Positions 28,342-37,168 of a DNA stretch of 64,000 bases are shown one piece after another (within the stretch, counting starts at the first letter, position 1; each line of letters starts with the position of its first letter). The translations under genes were made by a program, and so were the position numbers. The notes under the pieces are model-generated. The model worked only from the letters and a program-made list of their open reading frames with translations, had not been told where the DNA came from and ran no database searches. The stretch is from Anaerolineae bacterium (lineage in GTDB: Bacteria > Chloroflexota > Anaerolineae > Aggregatilineales > J027): NCBI GenBank assembly GCA_008933735.1, contig WBUL01000012.1, forward strand, positions 1 to 64,000. Reading direction: 5' to 3'.

Positions 28342-30288
28342 CTAACTCCGCCGCCAGCCTAAGAATCTACGTCGTGGTAACCGTGAACCGATAAACGCAG
28401 GTACACCTGCACTGGGTTTCCGCAGTGCTGCACGATGGTAAAGGAGCCACTCTACCAGCAATATAATCAACCCCAGAACTGCCAGTTCACGCCACCATTC
28501 CCGCTGCCCAATGTCTTCTCGCACCGCATCCGAAAAAGCGACCGTGCCGATCAGCACCGATTCTCGCGGGGTGATATTGCTTTCCAGAGGGGAAAACAAA
28601 TTGACGGCAAAGGCTTCGGTCGCCAGTGTGCGATCCCCATCACGGATTTCAACTGTGTAGATACCCGCCCGGTTTGTGTCTGCAAAAGCGACCTGGGCCG
28701 TTTCTCCCATTTCCAGGGTAACCCGCTCACCATTCGGCAACGTCACCCGCACCGAATCACCGGCATAGGGACGGATGGGCAGGGCTGTGCCGGGGGCAAT
28801 GCTGTCACCCACGTCCAGCGCACGGGGCGGGGTATACCAGCGAGTCAGATTCGATACCAGCACTGGCCACGCAATTTGCAGCGGCAGGTCAGATTCTTGC
28901 AGCGCAAAAGTCAGAATCGCCACCTGGCGGTTGTTCACCTCACCCGCGAGCAGGAGCGGCCCCGCTTCAGCTTCAATCATGGTTTCCGCCCAGTCCTCAA
29001 AGCCGCGCACACTCTGAAAAGACCGGATATTCACATTCTTAAAATCCAGAAATTCGGTGCGCGGGTCATCCGGTTTTATGAAGCTTACACGTGCACGATT
29101 AATATTTTCTATAGTTCCGGTAACGGTGAATAACTCCGTGCTGCCCGGCGGATTGATGATGAACAAATCCCCATCTGGCAGGCGTGCGGGCAGCCAACTA
29201 TCAAACACATATAAATCAAATTCGCCGCGTGGGAGACCATTGGCCGGATCCCCCTGTGTCAACTGTACCCCCGGCAAACTGCTGAAAATCTCCGAAAGGA
29301 AAATATTACGCGGCGTCATCAACAACACACGCCCTGCGCCGCCTGCACTGTATACAGCATAGGCGGTGTTATCCGAATCGAGATAATCCGGCACATTCGA
29401 ACCCGAAGGTACACTCAAGGTGGCTTCCAGTTCACGGAAGTTATCCGGCAAATCTTCAGTCAATACGTCAATGTGCTGTCCGGCGGGAACGGCATAACGC
29501 TGAGCACTGAACAGCTCTCCATCCAGAGACAGGCTGAAGATGGTTTCGGCATCCTGGGTGCCATAATTGGTGATCTGTGCAAATAATTGTGGTTCACCGC
29601 CCCCCACAGCACGAGTCGCCAGCGCTGTAATCGCCAGATTCTCGCTCTCCTCACCGACCAGTACGACCCGAATATCACCAGGTATTTCCGGTAAATTTCC
29701 GGGGAGACCGCCATCAGTTACAATCACCACATTGAGCTGTTCAACGCCTTTAGCACCTGCCGCAGCCAGCGTTAATGCCGCAAACCAATCACCTGTGCTG
29801 TCACTGATTTCCGCGCCTCGAATGGCATTTCTGATCGCGCTTTTATCCTGTGAGGATGAAATCAGCACGTCCGGCACATCCGCCACACGAATCACCGTCA
29901 TGGTATCCTCATCACCCAGCGTATCGACCAGTGCCTCTGCAATCTGCTGGGACTGTTCAAAACGAGATGGGCTGACATCGGTCGCTGCCATACTTGCTGA
30001 CGCATCCAGCAGCAGCACAATGCGGCCTGACGAAATCGTTTTGACTTCCTGGAAAGGCCGCGCCAGTGCCAGCACCAGCGCCGCCAGAATCAGCAGTTGC
30101 AGCAGCAGCAGCCAGCTAAATCGCAAGCGCTGCCAGGGAGCATTGGCTTCCCGGTCTCGGACAAGCTGCTGCCACAAAAAATTGCTGGAAATATTCATTT
30201 CGGTGCGCCGCAGACGGAGCATATACATCAAGATAATGGGAACACTCAACAGTCCCATTGCCAGCGCCGCAGGTGTGATGAAACTCAT
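28342..30288 (-). CDS. BatA/VWA-domain membrane protein
   Basis: 648 residues. Begins with the BatA-type N-terminal membrane hairpin (FITPAALAMGLLSVPIILMY, then LRLRRTEMNISSNFLW and a second helix), followed by a VWA domain with LLLDASASM (DxSxS MIDAS). A large extracellular/periplasmic beta region follows and one C-terminal helix (~602-622). This is the Aerotolerance/BatA class, normally found beside MoxR ATPase and DUF58 genes as here. Stop and start spacing with both neighbours is 3-6 bases. Confidence 0.88.
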   Translation of the reverse strand: MSFITPAALAMGLLSVPIILMYMLRLRRTEMNISSNFLWQQLVRDREANAPWQRLRFSWLLLLQLLILAALVLALARPFQEVKTISSGRIVLLLDASASMAATDVSPSRFEQSQQIAEALVDTLGDEDTMTVIRVADVPDVLISSSQDKSAIRNAIRGAEISDSTGDWFAALTLAAAGAKGVEQLNVVIVTDGGLPGNLPEIPGDIRVVLVGEESENLAITALATRAVGGGEPQLFAQITNYGTQDAETIFSLSLDGELFSAQRYAVPAGQHIDVLTEDLPDNFRELEATLSVPSGSNVPDYLDSDNTAYAVYSAGGAGRVLLMTPRNIFLSEIFSSLPGVQLTQGDPANGLPRGEFDLYVFDSWLPARLPDGDLFIINPPGSTELFTVTGTIENINRARVSFIKPDDPRTEFLDFKNVNIRSFQSVRGFEDWAETMIEAEAGPLLLAGEVNNRQVAILTFALQESDLPLQIAWPVLVSNLTRWYTPPRALDVGDSIAPGTALPIRPYAGDSVRVTLPNGERVTLEMGETAQVAFADTNRAGIYTVEIRDGDRTLATEAFAVNLFSPLESNITPRESVLIGTVAFSDAVREDIGQREWWRELAVLGLIILLVEWLLYHRAALRKPSAGVPAFIGSRLPRRRFLGWRRS

Positions 30289-30291
30289 AAC

Positions 30292-32808
30292 TTACCTGAC
30301 CGGAATCTCAATAAAATCCGTACCATCTAACACTAACACACGTTCCGCCGTGAGGGGGTCGTACATCCCCACGATCAGCCTACTATATTCTAAACCATTT
30401 ACTTGAAGGTTGTGTGAATCTACGATGTATTCTCCTTCAAGCCAACTGCTGGTTGGACGCTGATCCTGAACCGGCATTGTGTTACTTTGAGTGAGCAGCC
30501 GCCCATTTTCATCCAGCAACTGTACAAACACCCGATAATCAACGTCCGGTGTGCTAAGTGCCCGCCAGATTAACGCTACTGTCATTTGTCCCTCTGTCAC
30601 CGTTACTGTAGCGCCACTCAAAATCGCTACGTCCCCCAACTGCGCTCCAATGGGCACAGCAAATTCAGGTGGCGAAAAGCGGCGTTCAACTTGAACAATG
30701 GGATAAGTTTTTAAGACGCTTCCATTCAACGCCAAAACCGCCTCCTCTGCTGCCTCTGCCGGAAGCGTAAACTCAACCCAGTTGAGACCCTGATTCAGAT
30801 TTTCGCGCAGTTCCCAGGATTCGCCCCGTAAAATCAGCACATCCGATTCGGGCGACATCACTTCGATTCGCAAACGCTGGCCTGGATAAATACCCCCTTC
30901 ACGGGCGTTATCCTGTACTATCCGGGCATTTGTCGTCACAACAGGCTGCCCTTGCAAAGTCAACCCTGGCAGTCTCAAATCTTTACCCAGGGATGCCCCC
31001 TCAAGATTGACAGCATCAAAACCACTGAGATTTTGCGGTGTGTATAGACGCAAAACCACATCATAATCCATCTCTGGTGTGCCTTCTGGCAGTTGCATAA
31101 AGGTAAAAGCCGCGCCGCTGTCGCCAATCTGCCAATCTTCAACTCGTGCCTGGTCATTGCGTAAAATCAGACTGTTCCCTACGGCGATCTCCCAGGCAAA
31201 CGGATTAAGAATCCTCGCTGCTGCCTGATACACGTCCGATTCAGGGGCAAGTTCGAGTGTCCAATCAGATTGCAGACAGATTCCTTGTTCAGATGCTGTA
31301 TAGTGAAGTCCGGTCAGGCGTAAGGCGCTGTTGAAATTAGCTTCTGGTTGAAGCGGCTGCATTTCAATCGGCTGGCTGAGGATAAAACCTGTGGTGGAAA
31401 GGCCATAGACTTCGTAAGTCTCTAAAATGGTCTCACTCGTCGCAGCAAGCAGGCAGGGAAACATCCCCCGTTCATCGGCGGGGAGTTGAAACCAGGTCAA
31501 AAACTCGACTCGCCGCGTGCGGTTGAGGGCAGTGTTGATTTTTTCAATCGCTGTTTCTGGCGTGCTGTGCAGAGGAATATTCAGCAGATGCGCCTTAATT
31601 TGATCTTTGAAATAAACTTCAAATGTGTATTCATGATCGTAAGGTATCACGATCAGCGTGTCGGCGGGTAGAGCAGCATAATAGGCCGCCATCGCCGCAA
31701 AATCATCATGCTGGTAGCGACGATTTTCAGCAATAAGGGATAAACTCTGCCAGGTAATCAGGGCTGCCAACCCGACGAGTGCCGCCCCTGCCCATGTTTT
31801 ATAAGGGAGTTGATGTACCGACGCGGCCAGCATCAGCAAAACAGCGGGAACCCCCAGCACATAATAACGTGGATGAAAATCAATCGAAGCGCGGATAATC
31901 AGCAGCGTGCTAAAAACAGGCAGCAAAACCACCTGGGATACAAGCAACAGGGTTTTTAACGAGCGTTCTCTCCACAGCAGGAGGACGCCCGCCAGCACCG
32001 TGATTATCGCCAGAATCTGGTATTTCAAAAGAAAACTGTCGGGTAAATCCGACGCAGCGACCGGGAAAAAATACGCCTGCCAGATGTTTTTTAGCAGTTC
32101 GGCATTGAATCTGGGAACAGTATTTAACGGCGTTCCGGAGGGTGATTGAGTCAGAAGCCAGGGAAGGTAAAGGAGAAACAATATCCCCTGACTGCTGACC
32201 CAGAGGATGAGGGAAAACGACTTCTCAGAAGAGCGGACTGCCCGCCATCCCAACACGCTGAGAACCACTCCATTGACCCAGACCACCAGTGGCACACTCA
32301 AGTTATGGGTGTACAGGCCAGCAAGTTCGATGCCCCAGAGGAAAAACCAGGTACGAAACGGAAATTGAGAGCGATTTCTTAAAAAGGCATCGGTACTAGC
32401 CAGCAGCGCCAGTGCAATGAGGGGCACCACGACATAGGCCCGCACTTCCTGGGCATACTCCCATAAAAGGGGTGAGAGCGCCAGAAGAGTACCAGAAACA
32501 AAAGCGGCGGTCAGGCCATACCAGTGGCAGCCAATCCGAAAACCGAGCGCGATGGTCAGCAGGTGAATCAAGAGCGAACCATAACGCAGCGCGAAAGGAG
32601 TATCTCCTGCCCCCAACCGTTGCAGCAGATGAAGTACAAGATAGTACAACGGCGGTGTGTTGTCATCCGGGGTTCCCCAGGGCGATTGAATGGCACGGAT
32701 TGACCATGCTTCATCATGCCAGATGGACTCGTCGTCCAAACGCCAGATTCCCAGCGTGAACGCACCAAGCAGGACAACCACACCAATAAATCCGTGAAAA
32801 ACCTTCAC
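30292..32808 (-). CDS. GT-C-type membrane glycosyltransferase (ArnT/PMT-like)
   Basis: 838 residues from GTG 32808, which shares one base with the DUF58 stop (TAGTG overlap). The first loop carries RLDDESIWHDEAWS, the acidic motif of ArnT/PMT-like (GT39/GT83) transferases that use polyprenyl-phosphate sugars; about 10-11 helices follow to ~residue 380. The C-terminal ~450 residues are an extracellular beta-sandwich-rich part, longer than in ordinary ArnT. Its presence inside a MoxR/VWA operon suggests glycosylation of a partner made by the same cluster. Confidence 0.8.
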   Translation of the reverse strand: MKVFHGFIGVVVLLGAFTLGIWRLDDESIWHDEAWSIRAIQSPWGTPDDNTPPLYYLVLHLLQRLGAGDTPFALRYGSLLIHLLTIALGFRIGCHWYGLTAAFVSGTLLALSPLLWEYAQEVRAYVVVPLIALALLASTDAFLRNRSQFPFRTWFFLWGIELAGLYTHNLSVPLVVWVNGVVLSVLGWRAVRSSEKSFSLILWVSSQGILFLLYLPWLLTQSPSGTPLNTVPRFNAELLKNIWQAYFFPVAASDLPDSFLLKYQILAIITVLAGVLLLWRERSLKTLLLVSQVVLLPVFSTLLIIRASIDFHPRYYVLGVPAVLLMLAASVHQLPYKTWAGAALVGLAALITWQSLSLIAENRRYQHDDFAAMAAYYAALPADTLIVIPYDHEYTFEVYFKDQIKAHLLNIPLHSTPETAIEKINTALNRTRRVEFLTWFQLPADERGMFPCLLAATSETILETYEVYGLSTTGFILSQPIEMQPLQPEANFNSALRLTGLHYTASEQGICLQSDWTLELAPESDVYQAAARILNPFAWEIAVGNSLILRNDQARVEDWQIGDSGAAFTFMQLPEGTPEMDYDVVLRLYTPQNLSGFDAVNLEGASLGKDLRLPGLTLQGQPVVTTNARIVQDNAREGGIYPGQRLRIEVMSPESDVLILRGESWELRENLNQGLNWVEFTLPAEAAEEAVLALNGSVLKTYPIVQVERRFSPPEFAVPIGAQLGDVAILSGATVTVTEGQMTVALIWRALSTPDVDYRVFVQLLDENGRLLTQSNTMPVQDQRPTSSWLEGEYIVDSHNLQVNGLEYSRLIVGMYDPLTAERVLVLDGTDFIEIPVR

Positions 32809-33704
32809 TAATGCAGCACACCCAGACGACGCAGTTCAAACAGGATCAATTGCTCCCAGGGCGTGCTGGTGTCCAGTTGCACATAATGAATGCCGCGTTT
32901 CATGCAAAACATCCCAATATCTTCTGTCCATGAGAGGAAACGTTTTTTGTATAAATCCAGCATTTCGTCGTCCAGCGAGACATCCTGCGTTTTGCCTGTT
33001 TCCACGTCCACCAGTTTCAAATCGCCGGAAATTTTCGGGTCAATTTCATCTTTGGAGAGGACATGAATCAAGGTGACTTCAAAACCGCGCCCTTGCAGCG
33101 CACTGATTCCTTCGCGGTAGCCTGTTTCGCACATCAAATCGCTCAGAATAAAGCACATGCCCGCCCGCCTGGTTCGCAGGGCAAATTCACGTAGTTTTTC
33201 ATTCAGGTCAATGTGACCACGCGGTTGGAATTTTTCCATGTCTTTCAGCATTGGCAGCAGATAGGCCCGTCCCCGGTGCGGCCCCCAACTCAGGTTATCA
33301 CCCTGCCGCAGACCTGTGATACTCACCACATCTCCTGATACCAGAGAAATATAGGCCAACCCGACCAGCACCCGCAGCGCCCACACATATTTCATCTGGT
33401 CAAACACGCCCTGCTCAGGCCATTTCATGCTGGCCGAGGCGTCAAGGATGAAGTGGGCAGATAAATCTTCTTCTTCTTCCAGCAGCTTGATAAAAGGCCG
33501 TTCCAGGCGAGCATAAATATTCCAATCGACTCGGCGCAGGTCATCGCCCTTGGTGTAATCGCGGTAATCGGCAAACTCAATGCTGGTACCGCGTTTTTTG
33601 GAACGGCGCTCGCCCTTCAGCGTGCCTGCGCGTACCTGGGTAGCAACCAGGGCCAACTGCTCCAATTTGCGTAAGGTGGTCGGGTCAAACAGTACGTTGC
33701 TCAT
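32808..33704 (-). CDS. DUF58-family protein (VWA-like, MoxR partner)
   Basis: 298 residues. The family's signature is complete: GERRSKKRGTSIEFADYRDY, then GDDLRRVDWNIYARLERPFIK and a VWA-type strand FILDASASM. No signal peptide, so cytoplasmic. DUF58 proteins are almost always encoded with a MoxR ATPase and are thought to act with it. It starts within the stop of the ABC permease (ATGA), and its own stop overlaps the GT-C gene. Confidence 0.92.
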   Translation of the reverse strand: MSNVLFDPTTLRKLEQLALVATQVRAGTLKGERRSKKRGTSIEFADYRDYTKGDDLRRVDWNIYARLERPFIKLLEEEEDLSAHFILDASASMKWPEQGVFDQMKYVWALRVLVGLAYISLVSGDVVSITGLRQGDNLSWGPHRGRAYLLPMLKDMEKFQPRGHIDLNEKLREFALRTRRAGMCFILSDLMCETGYREGISALQGRGFEVTLIHVLSKDEIDPKISGDLKLVDVETGKTQDVSLDDEMLDLYKKRFLSWTEDIGMFCMKRGIHYVQLDTSTPWEQLILFELRRLGVLH

Positions 33705-34615
33705 TCGGTAATGTCCTGTCTGTAAAAGCTATAAGCGGCCAATCCCACCAGCAGCAGCATCCACAACACCAGGATCAGCAGTGACACGGGCATGGAGTTG
33801 CCTGCCAGAGGTGGGTCGAGTTTCAGGTTGCCAAAAATCTCATTATTCTGGATGTCAATGTTGCTCAATACAGGCGACGATTCTTGCGAAAGCGCCCAGT
33901 TCAATAAATTATCTACATTATATGTAATCGTAAAACGAAACAGACTGGGGAAAAAGCGCAGCCCGGACGCCGCGTAAAAAATCAGCAGAGCAGCACCAAT
34001 GACACCGTCAATCACCGCTGCTCCCAGGCCAACCACCACCCCTGCGATAATCGAGCGTGTAACCAGGGCAATTAAAGCGGCGATTCCGGCAATGATGAGT
34101 GTCGAAAGGAAGGCGGTAATAAGCTGCAAAACCAAGCGCCGCCAGTAGTTTGATGGGATTTCATCAAGCGCCGGAGGATATGCCCCGCCAACAGAAAGCT
34201 GTACGACTCCCCGTGCCAGCACCCACACCAGCGAGGTCAGGACAAACACCAGCATAATAAACACAGCCAGCGTGATGAACTTCATCACAATCAGCGTTAA
34301 ACGACCCTGGCGTGGCAGGAGGTTTTTCCACGTCCCCCAGCGATATTCGCCCGCGAACAAAACCGTCGCAAAACAGATGATAATCAGCCGTCCAATGATC
34401 GAGTTGGGAATGGTCCAGAACAACAATGAAGAATCCGTCCATCGTGCGGGATTATCGATCATGCGCTGGTGAATATCGTCGCTGAGGATACCCAGCAGAA
34501 GCAGCCCCAGTGCCACCGACAGCGCACCCAGCGGCCAGATCCAGATGAGACAGCCAACGAGCCAGCGATTGCCGGTGACTTTTTTCCACTCGGCACGAAA
34601 AAGCGACCCTATCAT
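33701..34615 (-). CDS. ABC-2-type transporter permease
   Basis: 304 residues with six predicted membrane helices in the ABC-2 arrangement. It starts immediately after the ATPase stop (no spacer) and ends overlapping the DUF58 start by 4 bases. Works with the ATPase encoded just upstream; direction is probably export. Substrate unknown. Confidence 0.85.
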   Translation of the reverse strand: MIGSLFRAEWKKVTGNRWLVGCLIWIWPLGALSVALGLLLLGILSDDIHQRMIDNPARWTDSSLLFWTIPNSIIGRLIIICFATVLFAGEYRWGTWKNLLPRQGRLTLIVMKFITLAVFIMLVFVLTSLVWVLARGVVQLSVGGAYPPALDEIPSNYWRRLVLQLITAFLSTLIIAGIAALIALVTRSIIAGVVVGLGAAVIDGVIGAALLIFYAASGLRFFPSLFRFTITYNVDNLLNWALSQESSPVLSNIDIQNNEIFGNLKLDPPLAGNSMPVSLLILVLWMLLLVGLAAYSFYRQDITE

Positions 34616-35524
34616 TCAGGCAGTCACCGAGAGGAAGAAATCTTCCAGACTGGTTTGACGATGTTCCATACCGTATACATCCACGTCCGCCGCCACCAGC
34701 GCCCGGATGATTGCTGGAATGTCTTCATAGGGGGCAGAAATGACCAGCCTATCGGGGCCACTTCCTGCCTGAACAGCCCATTTTCCTATCAGGGCTGCCC
34801 GTGCTTGCTCCAGCGGTTTGACCTCAAGGGTCAACTGCGGGTTAGACGCATTTTTTAGCAGGGTGGCGACCTCGCCCTCGGCAAGTAACTGTCCCTGATG
34901 GATAATGCCTACATGGTCACACACCTGCTGAACTTCGCTTAACTGATGGCTGGAAAGGAAAACCGTTTTGCCCTGGTCGCGGGCTAGCTGACGGATGAAA
35001 TCACGCATTTCACGGATACCCGCCGGGTCAAGGCCGCTGGTCGGTTCATCCAGAATGAGCACTGGAGGATCATGCAGCAGGGCTGTCGCAATGCCCAGGC
35101 GTTGTTTCATCCCCGTCGAATACTTCCCGGTTTTGTCTTTTTCGCGTCCTTTTAACCCCACTGCTTCAATCAGTTCATGTGCCCGATGGGTATCAAACGC
35201 CCCAAAGGTGCGCCCGAAAACCATCAAGTTATCCCATCCACTGAGATAAGGGTAAAAGCTCGCCCCTTCAATAAATGCACCCACCTGCCGTACTGCCGCC
35301 GGATTACGCCGCACCTGCTGGCCGAAAATATATACCTCACCCTGAGTCGGCTGAATCAAATCCAGGAGCAGGCGAATGGTCGTCGTTTTACCTGCCCCGT
35401 TGGGGCCCAGAAAACCAAAAACCTGCTGGGGTTCGATGCTCAGATTCAAACCGCGTACTGCATGACGGGCGCGGCGACCTCGGCCATAGGTTTTGCTCAA
35501 CTGGCGGCATTCAATGGCGTACAT
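34616..35524 (-). CDS. ABC transporter ATP-binding protein
   Basis: 302 residues. Walker A GPNGAGKTT, signature YSTGMKQRLGIA and Walker B VLILDEPTSGLDP are all intact, with the H-loop SSHQLSEVQ. The C-terminal ~80 residues form the extra domain typical of CcmA/drug-export type ATPases. Directly adjacent to MoxR upstream and to its permease downstream. Confidence 0.94.
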   Translation of the reverse strand: MYAIECRQLSKTYGRGRRARHAVRGLNLSIEPQQVFGFLGPNGAGKTTTIRLLLDLIQPTQGEVYIFGQQVRRNPAAVRQVGAFIEGASFYPYLSGWDNLMVFGRTFGAFDTHRAHELIEAVGLKGREKDKTGKYSTGMKQRLGIATALLHDPPVLILDEPTSGLDPAGIREMRDFIRQLARDQGKTVFLSSHQLSEVQQVCDHVGIIHQGQLLAEGEVATLLKNASNPQLTLEVKPLEQARAALIGKWAVQAGSGPDRLVISAPYEDIPAIIRALVAADVDVYGMEHRQTSLEDFFLSVTA

Positions 35525-36502
35525 TTACTGGCGTGGCAGTGTCTTGAGCGCATCCATAATCACATCGTCTGAACGGATACCTTCGGCCTGCCCCTCGAAG
35601 TTAAGCAGCAGGCGGTGACGGAGCGCCGCTGGAGCAACTGCCATGACATCATCATAAGCGACATTAAAGCGACCTTCCAGCAGCGCCCAAACCTTTGCGC
35701 CGAGGGTGATCGCCTGTGCACCGCGAGGGCTTGACCCGTAGCGAACATAGCGGTTGACCAACGGCGAGGCTTCCTCACTGCCAGGATGCGTTGCTACTAC
35801 CAGACGGGCAATATACTCGCTGACATGGGTTGGCACCGGCACCTGCCGGGCCAGTTCACCCATCGCCATGATGGTATTTCCATCGGTAATCGAGGCAACG
35901 CGGGCCTCATTAACACCAGTCGTGCGTTCCATAATGGCAACCAGTTCACGGGTAGAGGGGAAACGCACGTCAACCTTAAACAAAAAGCGATCTAGCTGCG
36001 CTTCAGGCAGGGGATATGTCCCTTCCATTTCCAGTGGGTTTTGGGTCGCCAGGACAAAAAAAGGTTTATCCAATTGATACGTTTCGTTGGCAACCGTGAC
36101 TGCCTGTTCCTGCATCGCCTCCAGCAGGGCAGACTGGGTTTTGGGGGTAGCGCGATTCACTTCGTCCGCCAACACCAGATTGGCAAACACCGGGCCGGGT
36201 TGGAAGTGGAAAAAACGCTGTCCGGTATCCGCTTCTTCCATGATATTCGTACCCACAATGTCGGCGGGCATCATGTCCGGAGTAAATTGAATGCGAGAAA
36301 ATTTCAGATCCAGCACGTCGCTGAGCGTGCGAATGAGCATGGTTTTGCCTAAGCCCGGTACGCCTTCCAGCAGCGCATGACGCCCCAGAATAACGCAAAT
36401 GAGGACGTAGCGTACTACTTCATCCTGCCCAACAATGACTTTTGCCACTTCATCCTGAATGGCCTGTGCAGTACGCTGAAATTCTTCGACACTAATCGCC
36501 AT
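35525..36502 (-). CDS. moxR: MoxR-family AAA ATPase
   Basis: 325 residues. Walker A GVPGLGKTMLI, Walker B VLADEVNRATPKTQ (the MoxR form), sensor ATQNPLEMEGTYPLPEAQLDRFLF and the C-terminal lid domain. MoxR ATPases act as chaperone-like remodellers together with DUF58 and VWA proteins, all of which are encoded within the next 10 kb downstream. It probably supports folding, metal insertion or assembly of a membrane complex; the client is unknown. Confidence 0.95.
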   Translation of the reverse strand: MAISVEEFQRTAQAIQDEVAKVIVGQDEVVRYVLICVILGRHALLEGVPGLGKTMLIRTLSDVLDLKFSRIQFTPDMMPADIVGTNIMEEADTGQRFFHFQPGPVFANLVLADEVNRATPKTQSALLEAMQEQAVTVANETYQLDKPFFVLATQNPLEMEGTYPLPEAQLDRFLFKVDVRFPSTRELVAIMERTTGVNEARVASITDGNTIMAMGELARQVPVPTHVSEYIARLVVATHPGSEEASPLVNRYVRYGSSPRGAQAITLGAKVWALLEGRFNVAYDDVMAVAPAALRHRLLLNFEGQAEGIRSDDVIMDALKTLPRQ

Positions 36503-36519
36503 ACGAAAAAATCTCCAAA

Positions 36520-37155
36520 TTACTGGGGGGAAATCTGACTCAAAACGTTTCCTCCCTGATCAGTCACAACGACCAGAGAGGGGAAATCGAATCCTGAACG
36601 CATTCCAATATACCCGTTATTTCTAAGGATACTATCCTGATTGTTGGCGGGCAGGCTGCTGCCATCCGGAAATTGAATCGCCACTGCATTTGCACCTGGC
36701 AGCACCGCCGGGTCAATATATACATAGGTCGCCACATAAGGCTCGCCATTTGTCAGTGCTAACAGCGTCGTGGCAGCAATGATGCCTGTTCCCGTCGGTA
36801 CACAGCGGGTATGTCCATTCCAGATTTGTCCGGTGGCGGCCGTCGTCAGAATAACACCCGCACACTGCTGTCCACTGGCATCCTGATATGCATATCCGAC
36901 GACATCATCTGGCCCCACCTGAAGCTGCATAAAGGTCGCCAGGTTATTGGGCGCAGTGCCAAAAGTTGTTTGCAGCCAGGTTGTAATTGCTTGCACAGGA
37001 AAAGTGGCGCCAAGAATCACGGGCTGGGTGGGTGTAGGCAGTACCGGAATATCGGTAGGGCGCGGGGTAGGGGTGGGGTCTACTGGACGCACACACGCCG
37101 ATACAAAAACGCTCATCAGGAATACTAACACAATCCCCGTCGGGCGCAGCCCCAC
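36520..37155 (-). CDS. Putative lipoprotein
   Basis: 211 residues from GTG 37155, supported by an AAGGAG nine bases upstream. Signal peptide with lipobox VSAC at residues ~18-21, followed by a Pro/Thr-rich linker (VDPTPTPRPTDIPVLPTPTQ) and a soluble domain of ~150 residues with no family that I recognise. Sits between the Q-rich membrane protein and MoxR in the 19-kb operon. Confidence 0.7.
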   Translation of the reverse strand: MGLRPTGIVLVFLMSVFVSACVRPVDPTPTPRPTDIPVLPTPTQPVILGATFPVQAITTWLQTTFGTAPNNLATFMQLQVGPDDVVGYAYQDASGQQCAGVILTTAATGQIWNGHTRCVPTGTGIIAATTLLALTNGEPYVATYVYIDPAVLPGANAVAIQFPDGSSLPANNQDSILRNNGYIGMRSGFDFPSLVVVTDQGGNVLSQISPQ

Positions 37156-37168
37156 CCCGTTTTACTCC